64,000 nucleotides of DNA from ZC4RG30 sp040508085 (GCA_040508085.1 JBEVNO010000058.1:1-64000); one strand, 5' to 3'; shown: positions 35,295 through 44,184, counted from the first letter of the stretch. Numbers and translations are program-made. Notes: generated by a model not told the origin, from the sequence alone.

Positions 35295-36224
35295 ATGGCC
35301 GGCATGGACGAGCAGATATCGGGTGGGGATTTCAGCCAGGTGCGCGCTTTCGTCGCCGTCAGCCAGCACCTGAGCTTCAGCCGCGCCGCCGCCGCGCTGG
35401 GCGTCTCGCCGTCCGCGCTCAGCCAGATGATCCGCGCGCTGGAAACCAGGGTGGGCACCCGGCTGCTGAACCGCACGACCCGCAGCGTGGCACTGACGCA
35501 TGCAGGTGGGCAGCTGTTCCAGCGCCTCAGGCCGGCGGTGTCGGAGATGGGCAATGCGCTCGCCGAGGCCACGCAATCGCGGTTGCTTCCCGGTGGCACG
35601 CTGAAGGTGCACGCCTTCCGCTCTGCCTCGCAGAAGTTCCTGCAGCCGATGCTGGCGTCCTTCATCGCCGCGTATCCAGATGTCGTCGTCGACATCACGC
35701 TGGATGATGAAGTTGTCGATGTCGTCGCCGGTGGCTACGACGTCGCGATCCGCCTGGGCGAGGTCATCGAGCGCGATCTGGTGGCGGTGCGGCTGGGCGC
35801 GCCGCTGCGCCAGATCGCCGTGGCTTCACCGGGCTATCTGGCCGCGCATGGTGAACCACAACACCCGCGGGATCTCGTGCGCCATCGATGCATCCGCTGG
35901 CGCTGGCCAGGAACGCACGTGCCCTATGCCTGGGAGTTCTTCGAGAACGGCGGCTGGTTTGAAGTGGCGGTGACGGGCGCACTGATCGTCAATCAGAAGG
36001 AGCTGGCCATCGCGGCTGCCATCGACGGGATCGGCATCGCCTTCTGCATGGAAGATGCGGCCGCGCAGGCCATCCACGCGGGGCAACTGGCGCCGCTGCT
36101 GGACAAGTGGTGCGCGCCCTTTCCGGGCCTGTACATCTGCTACCCGCGACAGCGCAACATGCCGCCCGCGTTGCGCGTTTTCATCGATGCTTTGCTGGCC
36201 GCCCGGGAGTCTGCGGTGCCCTGA
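35295..36224 (+). CDS. LysR-family transcriptional regulator
   Basis: 309 aa. N-terminal winged HTH at about 10-70 (SQVRAFVAVSQHLSFSRAAAALGVSPSALSQMIRALETRVGTRLLNRTTRSVALTHAG), then a periplasmic-binding-like effector domain from about 95. A second ATG at 35304 is equally possible. It is divergent from the SDR gene; in this family the regulator normally binds the shared 101-bp region (here 35194-35294) and controls the neighbour. The TTAG...CTAA elements near 35249 and 35276 could belong to the operator, but this is weak. Confidence 0.93.
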   Translation: MAGMDEQISGGDFSQVRAFVAVSQHLSFSRAAAALGVSPSALSQMIRALETRVGTRLLNRTTRSVALTHAGGQLFQRLRPAVSEMGNALAEATQSRLLPGGTLKVHAFRSASQKFLQPMLASFIAAYPDVVVDITLDDEVVDVVAGGYDVAIRLGEVIERDLVAVRLGAPLRQIAVASPGYLAAHGEPQHPRDLVRHRCIRWRWPGTHVPYAWEFFENGGWFEVAVTGALIVNQKELAIAAAIDGIGIAFCMEDAAAQAIHAGQLAPLLDKWCAPFPGLYICYPRQRNMPPALRVFIDALLAARESAVP

Positions 36225-36532
36225 CCGGGGTGGAGCGCGGGGTGGTGGGGTAGCTCCAATCGGCTGCTGCGGCAGAGATCTGCCCGATTCTGTATCGGGG
36301 AATGACTGATTCGAAAAAAAAGCTACCCAACCAACGACAAACCCTTACACTGTCCGAGATCGTCTCCGTCCGTATCGTTCTGCCCCATCATTCGGGGCCC
36401 AAGCGAACCGAAACGCCTGCCGATCAGGTGTCAGGATCTCGTGGATCGCCGTCTGCCGTAACTCGGCTCTCTTCGACCCGTTGCCCGACATTGGTTTTAT
36501 CAATACTTAGTTTTTTTAGAGAGAAGAGTTTC
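36225..36532 (+). other. 308-bp structured leader/intergenic region upstream of RRM gene
   Basis: No gene is seen. A 13-bp inverted repeat with one mismatch pairs 36243-36255 (TGGTGGGGTAGCT) with 36321-36333 (AGCTACCCAACCA), enclosing two smaller hairpins: GGCAGA-GA-TCTGCC at 36271-36284 and CCCGAT-x5-ATCGGG at 36283-36299 (the two share bases, so they are alternatives). A, T-rich sequence precedes the start codon. The region may be a long 5' leader controlling the RNA-binding protein, as in many cold-shock-type RNA-binding genes, or a small RNA. No T-tract follows the hairpins. Confidence 0.4.
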
Positions 36533-36904
36533 ATGGCCAAGATCTACGTAGGCAATCTGCCCTTTACCGCTACCGAAGACCAGGTGCGCGCGCTGTTCGC
36601 CCAGCACGGCACTGTTGAGTCGGTTGCCCTCCCCAACGATCGCGAAACCGGTCGCCCGCGCGGCTTCGGCTTCGTCGAGATGAGCAGCGCCGATGCGGCG
36701 CGTGCCATCCAGGCCGTCAATGGCCAGGATCTCGGCGGCCGTCCTCTGCGCGTCAACGAAGCGCAGGACAAGCCCCGCACCGGCGGCGGCGGCGGCGGCG
36801 GTAGCCGTGGCGGCTTCGGCGGCGGCGGTGGCGGTGGCAACCGCGGCGGTGGCGGCGGTGGCGGCTACGGCGGCGGTGGTGGCGGCGGCGGCGGTCGCTG
36901 GTAA
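36533..36904 (+). CDS. Glycine-rich RNA-binding protein (single RRM)
   Basis: 123 aa. One RRM at residues 1-80 with RNP2 KIYVGNL near the start and RNP1 RGFGFVEM at about 42-49, followed by a Gly-rich tail (about 86-122) broken by Arg, Phe, Asn and Tyr. Bacterial proteins of this kind bind single-stranded RNA and are often cold-induced. The Gly codons make an imperfect GGC-rich repeat. The long structured leader upstream may control it. ATG at 36533 is preceded by GAGAGAAGAG. Confidence 0.93.
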   Translation: MAKIYVGNLPFTATEDQVRALFAQHGTVESVALPNDRETGRPRGFGFVEMSSADAARAIQAVNGQDLGGRPLRVNEAQDKPRTGGGGGGGSRGGFGGGGGGGNRGGGGGGGYGGGGGGGGGRW

Positions 36905-36916
36905 GCACTGCCCCAG

Positions 36917-36944
36917 GAGCGGGCCGGCGCAAGCCGGCTCGCTC
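36917..36944 (+). terminator. 12-bp hairpin with GCAA loop after the RRM gene
   Basis: GAGCGGGCCGGC and GCCGGCTCGCTC pair over 12 bp (one G-U) around a GNRA-type GCAA loop, 12 bases after the RRM stop. The following T-tract is poor (CTGCTTT), so it may be a weak terminator or an mRNA 3'-end stabiliser. Confidence 0.5.
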
Positions 36945-36961
36945 TGCTTTCGGAGATTCCC

Positions 36962-37159
36962 GTGGCGAAAGTTAATTTCCGTCAGCAGAAGCGGCAGAAG
37001 GAAATCGCGCGCAAGCAGCGGCAGGATGAACGCCTGTTGCGCCGTGGCGAGAAGCCTGTGGCCACTGATGCGGCGGTACTGAGCGGCGAGGCTCCGAAAA
37101 TCGATGGCCCCGGCGAAGTCACCGTGACCGGTGGCGAGAACAACGGTAGCCCCGCCTGA
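36962..37159 (+). CDS. Small basic conserved protein of unknown function
   Basis: 65 aa from GTG at 36962 with GGAG ten bases upstream. The first 30 residues are very basic and helical (MAKVNFRQQKRQKEIARKQRQDERLLRR). The rest is acidic and flexible (GEAPKIDGPGEVTVTGG). Proteins starting MAKxNFRQQKRQKE often follow RNA-binding genes in proteobacteria, as here (57 bp after the RRM gene). Nucleic-acid binding is plausible from charge, but the function is unknown. Confidence 0.7.
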   Translation: MAKVNFRQQKRQKEIARKQRQDERLLRRGEKPVATDAAVLSGEAPKIDGPGEVTVTGGENNGSPA

Positions 37160-37177
37160 GCTGAGTCCGGCCGGCCT

Positions 37178-37190
37178 GTTCGCCTATAGT
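37178..37190 (+). promoter_or_regulatory. Extended -10 element for a leaderless acylase message
   Basis: GTTCGCCTATAGT ends 7 bases before the ATG at 37198. TATAGT at that spacing puts transcription start at or next to the start codon. The identical 13-mer with the same spacing precedes the symporter gene. Confidence 0.45.
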
Positions 37191-37197
37191 CGGGGAG

Positions 37198-39318
37198 ATG
37201 TCACGCACCTCCCTCGCATCCCTTTTTTGTTTCCTGTTTTTTCTCCAGTGTCCGCTGGCACGTCCGGCTGCGCCCGCATCTGGAGCAACTGACGAAATCC
37301 TCTGGGATCGCTACGGCGTCCCGCATATCTACGGCCACGATGTTCCCGCCGTGTTCTACGGCTACGGCTGGGCGCAGGCGCAGAGCCACGCCAACCGCAT
37401 CCTGCGCCTGTACGGCGAAGCCCGCGGCCGCGGCGCCGAATACTGGGGAGCCGAATACGAAGAGACCACGCTGTGGTTGCTGACCAATGGCGTGCCCGCA
37501 CGGGCGCGGGAATGGTACCGGCTGCAGAAGCCGCAGTTCCGCGGCTATCTTGACGCCTTCGCGCAGGGCATCAATGACTATGCCCGCGCGCATCCGGAAG
37601 CCATCGACGCTGCAGCGCGCCGCGTGTTGCCGGTCAGCGGCATCGATGTGGTGGCACACGCGCACCGGCTGATGAATTTCATCTATGTGGCGTCCCCCGG
37701 CCGCGCGCTGGGGGAGGGTGATCCGCCGGATGTCGCCGACCAGGGTTCCAATGCCTGGGCCGTGATGCCGAAGAAGACGGCCAACGGCCACACGCTGCTG
37801 CTGCAGAACCCGCACCTGAGCTGGAGCACCGACTACTTCATCTATTACGAAGCGCATCTGGTCGCGCCGGAGTTCGAGCTGTATGGCGCCACGCAGATCG
37901 GCCTGCCGGTGGTGCGCTTCGCATTCAACCAGCGCATGGGCATCACCAACACGGTGAACAGCATGCTCGGTGCCACCACTTACAGGATCACCTTGCAGGA
38001 TGGGGGGTATCTGTACGACGGCCGCGTGCGACAGTTCCAGAAGCAGCGGCTCACCTATCGCGTGCGCATGCCCGACGGCACCATGGCCAGTAAGGCGCTC
38101 GAGATACGCAGCACCGTTCACGGGCCGGTCTTCGAACGCAAGGATGGCACCACGGTGGCTGTGCGCGTGGCGGGGCTCGATCGCCCCGGCATGCTGCAGC
38201 AGTACCACGACATGGTCACCGCCTCGAGCTTCGATCAGTACAGCGCTGCGCTGCGCCGGCTGCAGGTGCCCACCTTCAACATCCTCTATGCCGATCGCGA
38301 GGGGCATATCGACTACAGCTACAACGGCATGTCGCCGCGTCGCAGCGAAGGCGACATGGCGTTCTGGCAGGGTTTGGTGCCGGGCGACAGCTCGCGCTAC
38401 CTGTGGAAGGAGATACATCCCTTCGAAGACCTGCCGCGGGTCACCGATCCACCAGGCGGTTTCGTGCAGAACACCAATGATCCGCCCTGGGTGGCAAGCT
38501 GGCCCGCCACGCTGCAGCAGCAGAACTATCCGCTGTACATGGCGCCGCGCTCGGCCGAATCCCTGCGGGCGCAGAGCTCCGTGAAACTGATGTCCGAACA
38601 CGATGCGCTCACTCTCGACAGCTTCCGTGATCTCAAGCTCGACGCCTATGCGCTGATGGCCGATCGCGTGCTGCCAGACCTGCTGCCCGCCGCGCGCGCC
38701 GCTGCGGATCCGGAAGTGCGCGCCGCGGCCGAGCTGCTGGCGCAGTGGGATCGGCGCTTCACCGCCAGCAGCCGTGGCGCCTTGCTGTTCGAGGAATGGG
38801 CGCGGCTGTTCGCCGGCAACAGTTTCTCCGGCCAGTCGAATTACACGACGCCGTGGTCTGCCAGTGAGCCCATCAGCACGCCGCGCGGCATCAGGGATCC
38901 GGCTGCCGCAGTGGACATGCTGCGCCAGGCCATCACCGCCACGCGGCAGAAATACGGCATGGTGGACCGCAGCTTCGGCGATGTCTCGCGCTTCCGCCTC
39001 GATGGCGTGGACCTGCCCGGCAACGGCGGCTTCGGCAACCTCGGTGCCTTCCGGGTGATCACCTGGTCCGATCCGGACGCCAACGGCATCCGCGTCCCCG
39101 AACACGGCGAGACCTGGATGGCGATGATCGAGTTCTCCACCCCCGTGAAGGCCTACGGCCTGATGAGCTATGGCAACTCACGCCAGCCCGGCACCACGCA
39201 TCACGCCGACCAGCTCGGCCTGTTGTCCCGCAACCAGTTCCGCGAACTCTGGCTGCAACGCCCCCAGATCGAAGCCAACCTCGAAGAACGCACCCCCCTC
39301 CCCGGCGCCAACCACTGA
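37198..39318 (+). CDS. Penicillin-acylase-family Ntn hydrolase (AHL/aculeacin acylase-like)
   Basis: 706 aa. A short signal peptide (LASLFCFLFFLQCPL) is followed by the alpha chain with DRYGVPHIYG and then the autoprocessing site Gly183-Ser184 in DQGSNAWAV, where Ser becomes the N-terminal nucleophile of the beta chain. NPHLSW and the later Asn/His elements follow. Relatives deacylate N-acyl-homoserine lactones, aculeacin or penicillins in the periplasm. AHL quenching is possible, but the specificity cannot be read from sequence. It converges with the M20 peptidase gene 15 bp away. Confidence 0.9.
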   Translation: MSRTSLASLFCFLFFLQCPLARPAAPASGATDEILWDRYGVPHIYGHDVPAVFYGYGWAQAQSHANRILRLYGEARGRGAEYWGAEYEETTLWLLTNGVPARAREWYRLQKPQFRGYLDAFAQGINDYARAHPEAIDAAARRVLPVSGIDVVAHAHRLMNFIYVASPGRALGEGDPPDVADQGSNAWAVMPKKTANGHTLLLQNPHLSWSTDYFIYYEAHLVAPEFELYGATQIGLPVVRFAFNQRMGITNTVNSMLGATTYRITLQDGGYLYDGRVRQFQKQRLTYRVRMPDGTMASKALEIRSTVHGPVFERKDGTTVAVRVAGLDRPGMLQQYHDMVTASSFDQYSAALRRLQVPTFNILYADREGHIDYSYNGMSPRRSEGDMAFWQGLVPGDSSRYLWKEIHPFEDLPRVTDPPGGFVQNTNDPPWVASWPATLQQQNYPLYMAPRSAESLRAQSSVKLMSEHDALTLDSFRDLKLDAYALMADRVLPDLLPAARAAADPEVRAAAELLAQWDRRFTASSRGALLFEEWARLFAGNSFSGQSNYTTPWSASEPISTPRGIRDPAAAVDMLRQAITATRQKYGMVDRSFGDVSRFRLDGVDLPGNGGFGNLGAFRVITWSDPDANGIRVPEHGETWMAMIEFSTPVKAYGLMSYGNSRQPGTTHHADQLGLLSRNQFRELWLQRPQIEANLEERTPLPGANH

Positions 39319-39333
39319 CCCCATCTGCCCGCG

Positions 39334-40722
39334 TCAGCGGGCAAGGTCGCGCAGGAGGCTCTCCCAATGCGTTACTGCGGGCTCGATGGCGGCCACCGGG
39401 ACGCGCTCGTTGAGCCCATGCGCGAAGTCATCGGCACTGCGCATGAAAACGCCGGACACCCCGTAGGTCGGAATGCCTGCTGCACGATAGAACACACCAT
39501 CGGTGGCTCCCGTCGACATCGACGGCACCACCGCAAGCCCGGGATAGCGCGCATGCACCGCCTTCTCCACGGCCTTGATCAGCTCCGGCCGCAGCGGCGA
39601 GGCGGGGCTTTCGCGCGTCAGCGCGGCATCGTATTCAATGCTCACGCCCGGGTCCGCAATCGCGCCCACCAGCAGCTGCTTCACGCTCGCTGCCGGCACG
39701 CCAGGAAAGATGCGGCAATTCACATTGGCGGTGGCGCGCTGCGGCAGCGCATTGGGCGCATGGCCGCCGCCGATCAACGTCGCCACACAAGTGGTGCGCA
39801 GCTGCGCATTGTGCTCCGGATACCGGCTCAGTATCTCGATCGCCTGCTGGTCATCCGGATTCGCGACATAGCGCCGCATGGCGTCCCCGGCCTCGCCGTC
39901 AATCTTCGGCGCCGTGGCGCGGAAGAAGCTCCGTGTCAGTTCGCTCTTCTCGACAGGAAAGCGCAGCGCCGCCACCTTGTCGAGCGCACGTGACAACCGG
40001 TAGATCGCATTGCCCGGCGTGGGCCGGCTCGAATGGCCGCCCGCATCCGTCACCGTCAGCGTGAAATCCGAATACGTCTTCTCGCCGGCCTGGATGCCAT
40101 AGCCCAGCGCGCTGGCACCATCCTCCGCCAGCTCGCCACCGCCCGCATCGCCATTGAGCGCGAACTCGGCGTTCTTCAGCTGCGTCACCAGGTGCGCGGC
40201 AGAATTGCCGCTGGTCTCCTCGTCGCCGCTCAATGCCAGCAGTACATCGCGCCCCGGCTTCCAGCCCGCGCGCTTCAACCGTGCCAGCGCTGCCACCTGC
40301 GCCGTCACGTCGAACTTGTTGTCCAGCACGCCGCGCCCGAACACATAGCCCTGTTCCACCACGGCGGTGAAGGGATCACGCGTCCAATCCTCGCGCCGCG
40401 CATCCACCACATCCATGTGCCCGATCAGCAGGATGGGCTGGCGCGCGGCATCGCGGCCGGCATAGCGCGCCGTCAAAGTGGCAGTGGCCGCATCGCCCTC
40501 ACCAAAGGCTTCAACGCGCACATCGCCCGGCGCAAAGCCCGCCTCCACCAGCACGCTGCGCAGATACTCGGCATAGGCGGGCACCTGGCCACTGCCTGGC
40601 AGAGTGCGGAACGACACGCCCTTCTGCAGGATCTCGAGCGCCGTCGGCTGCGCGCCGCAGGCGAGGCCCGCGCCGAACAAACCGGCCACCAGATAACCAC
40701 TTGCCATCCACAACCGTTTCAT
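39334..40722 (-). CDS. M20-family metallopeptidase (carboxypeptidase-like), exported
   Basis: 462 aa from ATG at 40722 (AGGTG upstream). A signal peptide (MKRLWMASGYLVAGLFGAGLACG) is followed by the metal-binding core of di-zinc M20 peptidases: GHMDVV, GRGVLDNKFD (bridging Asp), SGDEETSG (catalytic Glu pair) and GDAGGGELAED. The lid-dimerisation domain lies in the middle (HSSRPTPGNAIYRLSRAL) and the C-terminus has STGATDGVFYRAAGIPTYG. It should release C-terminal residues or cleave acylated amino acids in the periplasm. It is divergent from the symporter gene, suggesting uptake of the released amino acids. Confidence 0.92.
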   Translation of the reverse strand: MKRLWMASGYLVAGLFGAGLACGAQPTALEILQKGVSFRTLPGSGQVPAYAEYLRSVLVEAGFAPGDVRVEAFGEGDAATATLTARYAGRDAARQPILLIGHMDVVDARREDWTRDPFTAVVEQGYVFGRGVLDNKFDVTAQVAALARLKRAGWKPGRDVLLALSGDEETSGNSAAHLVTQLKNAEFALNGDAGGGELAEDGASALGYGIQAGEKTYSDFTLTVTDAGGHSSRPTPGNAIYRLSRALDKVAALRFPVEKSELTRSFFRATAPKIDGEAGDAMRRYVANPDDQQAIEILSRYPEHNAQLRTTCVATLIGGGHAPNALPQRATANVNCRIFPGVPAASVKQLLVGAIADPGVSIEYDAALTRESPASPLRPELIKAVEKAVHARYPGLAVVPSMSTGATDGVFYRAAGIPTYGVSGVFMRSADDFAHGLNERVPVAAIEPAVTHWESLLRDLAR

Positions 40723-40778
40723 CGCGCACCTCACGACAACGAAGTCCACAACTTGCCGCTTCCGCCGACGCGCCGCAA

Positions 40779-40791
40779 GTTCGCCTATAGT
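40779..40791 (+). promoter_or_regulatory. Extended -10 element for a leaderless symporter message
   Basis: GTTCGCCTATAGT, identical to the element at 37178-37190 and again 7 bases before an ATG (40799). The matching distance suggests a promoter giving a transcript without a leader. Confidence 0.45.
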
Positions 40792-40798
40792 GCGGTGC

Positions 40799-42043
40799 AT
40801 GTCGCATCCCGTGACACTGCTGCTCGCGCTGGTCGCCGGTTTCGCCGGTGGGCTCATCCTGCGCGCCACCGGCAACGCCGCGATTGCCGAAGCCGCAAAC
40901 TACGTGGTGCTGGTGGGCGAAATCTGGCTGCGCGCGCTGCAGATGACCGCCATCCCGCTGCTCACCGCGCTGCTGATCACCGGCATCGCCGGCGCCGGCG
41001 ACGTGGTGGCCAGCGGCCGCACCGCGGCACGCAGCCTGGCCCTGATCATCGCCACCGTGGTGGGCATGACAGTGCTCGGTGTCGCGGTGATCTACGGTTT
41101 CCTCCAGATCTGGCCGGTGGCTCCCGCCGCGCGCGAGGCGCTGATCGCCGGCGTCAGCGCCATGGGCGCGGGCACGCCCACCGAGCCGCCGCCGCCGCTG
41201 CGCGAATGGCTGATCAATGTCATCCCCACCAACCCCTTCGCCGCCACCGCACAGGGCGCCATCCTGTCGATGGTGGTCTTCGTGATGCTGTTTGCGCTGG
41301 CCATCACGCGGCTGCCGCCGGAGCGCCGCGCGCCGCTGCTGTCCTTCTTCGATTCGATGATGCAGGCCATGATGGTGATGGTCAGCTGGGTGCTGCGGTT
41401 CGCACCGGTAGGCGCCTTCACGCTGGCGCTGGGCGTCGGCCTGCACGGCGGCGCGGGCGCGGCCGGCGCCATCGTTCAATACGTGCTGCTCGAGGTGGTT
41501 ACCGGCACCGCCATCGTGCTCGCCATCTACCCGATGGCAGCCATCATGGCGCGCATTTCGCCGCTGCGCTTCGCGCGCGCCGTGGCACCGGTGCAGGTGG
41601 TGGCCGCCAGCACCCAGTCCTCGCTGGCCTCATTGCCTGCCATGTTGAGCGCGGCGCAAGGTCCACTGGGCGTACCGCCCCGCGTTGCCGGCGTGACGCT
41701 GCCCATTGCGGTATCCATCTTCAAGGTCACCAGCGCCGCCATGAACCTGGCGGTGGTGCTGTTCAGCGCGCATGTGCTGGGCATACCCGTCACCCCGGGC
41801 ACGCTGGCAGCGGGTTTCATCGTGGCCTGCCTGGTCAGTTTCGGCGTCGCCGGCCTGCCGGGTGCCTCGTCGTTCTTCGCCAGCGTGGTGCCCATCTGCC
41901 TCGCCATGGGGGTGCCCACCACGCTGCTGGCACTGCTGATAGCCGTCGAGGTCATACCCGACCTGTTTCGCACGGTGGGCAATGTGACCGCGGACGTGGC
42001 AGTCACCAAGATCGTTGAACGCCGCTACAGTGACAGCGTGTGA
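40799..42043 (+). CDS. Dicarboxylate/amino acid:cation symporter (SDF family)
   Basis: 414 aa from ATG at 40799. Eight membrane helices and two re-entrant loops of the GltP/DctA family are expected; the substrate-site features are visible in VVAASTQSSLASLPAML (serine-rich hairpin 1) and in FKVTSAAMNLAVVLF, with GLPGASSFFASVVPICLAMG for hairpin 2. It imports dicarboxylates or acidic/neutral amino acids with Na+ or H+. It is divergent from the M20 peptidase. Confidence 0.92.
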   Translation: MSHPVTLLLALVAGFAGGLILRATGNAAIAEAANYVVLVGEIWLRALQMTAIPLLTALLITGIAGAGDVVASGRTAARSLALIIATVVGMTVLGVAVIYGFLQIWPVAPAAREALIAGVSAMGAGTPTEPPPPLREWLINVIPTNPFAATAQGAILSMVVFVMLFALAITRLPPERRAPLLSFFDSMMQAMMVMVSWVLRFAPVGAFTLALGVGLHGGAGAAGAIVQYVLLEVVTGTAIVLAIYPMAAIMARISPLRFARAVAPVQVVAASTQSSLASLPAMLSAAQGPLGVPPRVAGVTLPIAVSIFKVTSAAMNLAVVLFSAHVLGIPVTPGTLAAGFIVACLVSFGVAGLPGASSFFASVVPICLAMGVPTTLLALLIAVEVIPDLFRTVGNVTADVAVTKIVERRYSDSV

Positions 42044-42120
42044 CCGGCATAGGTTAGAGTGCAGGCGCCGGATCGCATGCGCCGGAAGTGTCGATAATAA
42101 AAATTGAGCAGGAGAAGACC

Positions 42121-43359
42121 ATGCTGGGCCTCGCCAGGATGGCTACCCGAAATGCCCTGATCGCGCTGCTGGCCGTCGGCCTCGCGCCTGGTCTGAACAT
42201 CCCCGCCCGCGCGAAGGAAGCGCCGCTCAACTGGCTCGCCACCTGGCAGGCCAGCCCGGAACCTGCGCGTGCGCCCAACCTGACACTGAACAACCAGACC
42301 ATCCGTCAGGTGCTGAAGATCAGCCTCGGTGGCAACCAGCTGCGCGTACGCCTCAGCAACGAATTCGGTGATGCGCCGCTGCGCATCGGCGCCGCGCATG
42401 TCGCGCTGGCCGGGGAGAAGGGCTCCATCCTGGTGGGCAGCGATCGCACGCTGACCTTCGGTGGCAATGGCGAGGTCATCATCCCGGCGCGCACCTTCGT
42501 GCTGTCCGATGCAGTGGATCTGAAAGTCGCGCCGCAGGCGCAGCTGGCCGTCAGCCTCTACGTGCCCGGCAACGAGCGCGCGCTCACCGAACACTTTTTC
42601 GCCATGCAGGAAGCCTGGGTGCTGCCGAAGGACATGACTGCCGCCACCACCTTCGAAGGCGCGCGCGCCGTCACCAAGCGCGCCATCCTGAGCGGGGTGG
42701 ATGTGGTCGCCACGGCACGGCGTCCCAAGGTAGTGGTCGCCATCGGGGATTCCACCACCGGTGGTTTCGGGTCCACGTTGAACGCCAACCAGCGCTGGAC
42801 CGATTACCTCGCCCAGCGCATGGTCGAGAAGAAGCAGAACATAGCAGTGGTCAACGCCGGCATCGGCGGCAACCGCCTGCTGCACGATTTCATCGGGCCC
42901 AATGTGCTGTCGCGCTTCGATCGCGATGTGCTGTCGCAATCCGGTGTCACGCACGCCATCCTGCTGATCGGCATCAACGATTTCGGCCTGCCCGGTGGCC
43001 GCAAGCTGCCCGCCGAGGAAGTCACGGTGGAGCAGGTGGTGGCCGGCATCCGCCAGCTCATCACCCGCGCCCACCAGCGCAATGTGAAACTCATCGGCGC
43101 CACGCTGCTGCCCTTCGGCCCGCTGGCCGAGCGCCCCGGCTACTACAGCGAAGCCTCCGCGGCCAAGCGCGAAGCACTGAACCAGTGGATCCGCGAAAGC
43201 AGGGAATTCGACGGCGTGATCGATTTCGATCTGGCAGTGCGCGACCCCGCCAGCGCCAAGGATCTGCGCCCCGACTTCGACAGCGGCGACCACATGCATC
43301 CGAATGACTGGGGCTACAAGGCCATGGCCTGGGCCGTCGACCTGAAGCTCTTCAACTAG
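42121..43359 (+). CDS. Exported SGNH/GDSL hydrolase
   Basis: 412 aa from ATG at 42121 (AGGAG nine bases upstream). A signal peptide (about 1-33) precedes a beta-rich N-terminal domain (about 35-195) and the SGNH domain with block I AIGDSTTGG (Ser211), block II Gly in NAGIGGN, block III Asn in IGINDF and block V DHMHPND supplying Asp and His. It should be an esterase or lipase of the periplasm or outside. The N-terminal domain resembles carbohydrate-ester-type SGNH enzymes, but the substrate is unknown. It converges with the TIR gene 39 bp downstream, with a 6-bp hairpin at 43368-43383 between. Confidence 0.9.
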   Translation: MLGLARMATRNALIALLAVGLAPGLNIPARAKEAPLNWLATWQASPEPARAPNLTLNNQTIRQVLKISLGGNQLRVRLSNEFGDAPLRIGAAHVALAGEKGSILVGSDRTLTFGGNGEVIIPARTFVLSDAVDLKVAPQAQLAVSLYVPGNERALTEHFFAMQEAWVLPKDMTAATTFEGARAVTKRAILSGVDVVATARRPKVVVAIGDSTTGGFGSTLNANQRWTDYLAQRMVEKKQNIAVVNAGIGGNRLLHDFIGPNVLSRFDRDVLSQSGVTHAILLIGINDFGLPGGRKLPAEEVTVEQVVAGIRQLITRAHQRNVKLIGATLLPFGPLAERPGYYSEASAAKREALNQWIRESREFDGVIDFDLAVRDPASAKDLRPDFDSGDHMHPNDWGYKAMAWAVDLKLFN

Positions 43360-43398
43360 CCGCGGGCGCCTGCGCCAGCAGGCAGGCCAGCAAGACGG

Positions 43399-44184
43399 CT
43401 AGTAAGGCAGGTTGGTGTTCGCAGCCGGCCTGGGTTTGGGCTTCGGCTTGGGCTTCTCTTCCAGCGGCGCGGCGGGCGATGCCGCAGCCGGCACGGGCAG
43501 CGCAGCAGGCGGTGCCGCCGCCACACCGGCAGTGGCTTCAGCCGGCACCGCCGCATCAGCCGCGGGCAGCACGGCTTCTTCCACCACCGCCACCGCATCC
43601 GCGGCGCGCAGTGTTGCATCGGTCCTGCTGACCTGCCGCGTCACCACGACTCCCGCGATCACCGCCACGCTCGCGGCCATCACCGCCATGCCGGCGCGCC
43701 TGCGCCGCACGACCACGGCCTTCTTCATGGCAGGATCGGCCAGCACCGGCTTGCCCAGCACGATGGTATCGGTGTGCGAGCGGTCATCGGCCAGCGCCGC
43801 CGTGAGCCGCGAACCCAGGTGGCCCATGGCCTGTTCCCAATCGGAGAACAGGTCGATCCACTGGCGCGTGGCGAACTCATAGGCGAAGGCATCGCTCGGG
43901 GTCACGTTCTCCACCCGCAGCGGCACCACCATCAGCTTCTGCTGGCTGGCCAGCGCCAGTTCCTTGGTCATCTCGTCGGAGCGGTTGGAGTTGGCAGTGA
44001 ACACCAGCAGCAGCACCTTGGCACCGCGGATGGCGCGGACGATGGAGCTCTGGAAGTTCTCGCCCGGCAGGATGTCGCGCGTGGCGATCCAGCAGGTGAA
44101 GCCACGGTTCTCGATGGCCTTGCAGATGGTCGTTGCGATCTTCGCGTCCTGCGAAGCGAAACTGATGAAGATATCGGCGCTCAT
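43399..44184 (-). CDS. Membrane-anchored TIR-domain protein
   Basis: 261 aa. Residues 2-125 are a TIR domain: DIFISFASQDAKIA (box 1), CWIATRDILPGENFQSSIVRAIRGAK (BB-loop region), LLLVFTANSNRSDEMTKELALA with Glu75 placed like the NADase Glu of SARM1, and IDLFSDWEQAM. Tyr is absent at the usual F-I-S-Y place. One membrane helix spans 164-182 (AGMAVMAASVAVIAGVVV); an Ala/Pro tail of about 75 residues ending in a K-P repeat would lie outside the membrane. It is 70 bp downstream of the SLOG/4TM gene on the same strand, most likely as a two-gene operon. TIR proteins make or cleave NAD-derived signals; enzymatic activity here is inferred. Confidence 0.85.
   Translation of the reverse strand: MSADIFISFASQDAKIATTICKAIENRGFTCWIATRDILPGENFQSSIVRAIRGAKVLLLVFTANSNRSDEMTKELALASQQKLMVVPLRVENVTPSDAFAYEFATRQWIDLFSDWEQAMGHLGSRLTAALADDRSHTDTIVLGKPVLADPAMKKAVVVRRRRAGMAVMAASVAVIAGVVVTRQVSRTDATLRAADAVAVVEEAVLPAADAAVPAEATAGVAAAPPAALPVPAAASPAAPLEEKPKPKPKPRPAANTNLPY

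Noticed and set aside
36780..36898. GGC-rich direct repeats as a CRISPR or microsatellite
   Set aside because: They are the Gly codons of the RRM protein tail; units are irregular and there are no spacers.
37201..39105. 634-codon minus-strand frame opposite the acylase
   Set aside because: The acylase has clear Ntn-hydrolase motifs; the antisense reading has no domain.
40033..42018. 661-codon plus-strand frame spanning the peptidase and symporter genes
   Set aside because: It crosses two convincing genes in other frames and carries an arginine/histidine-rich shadow sequence.
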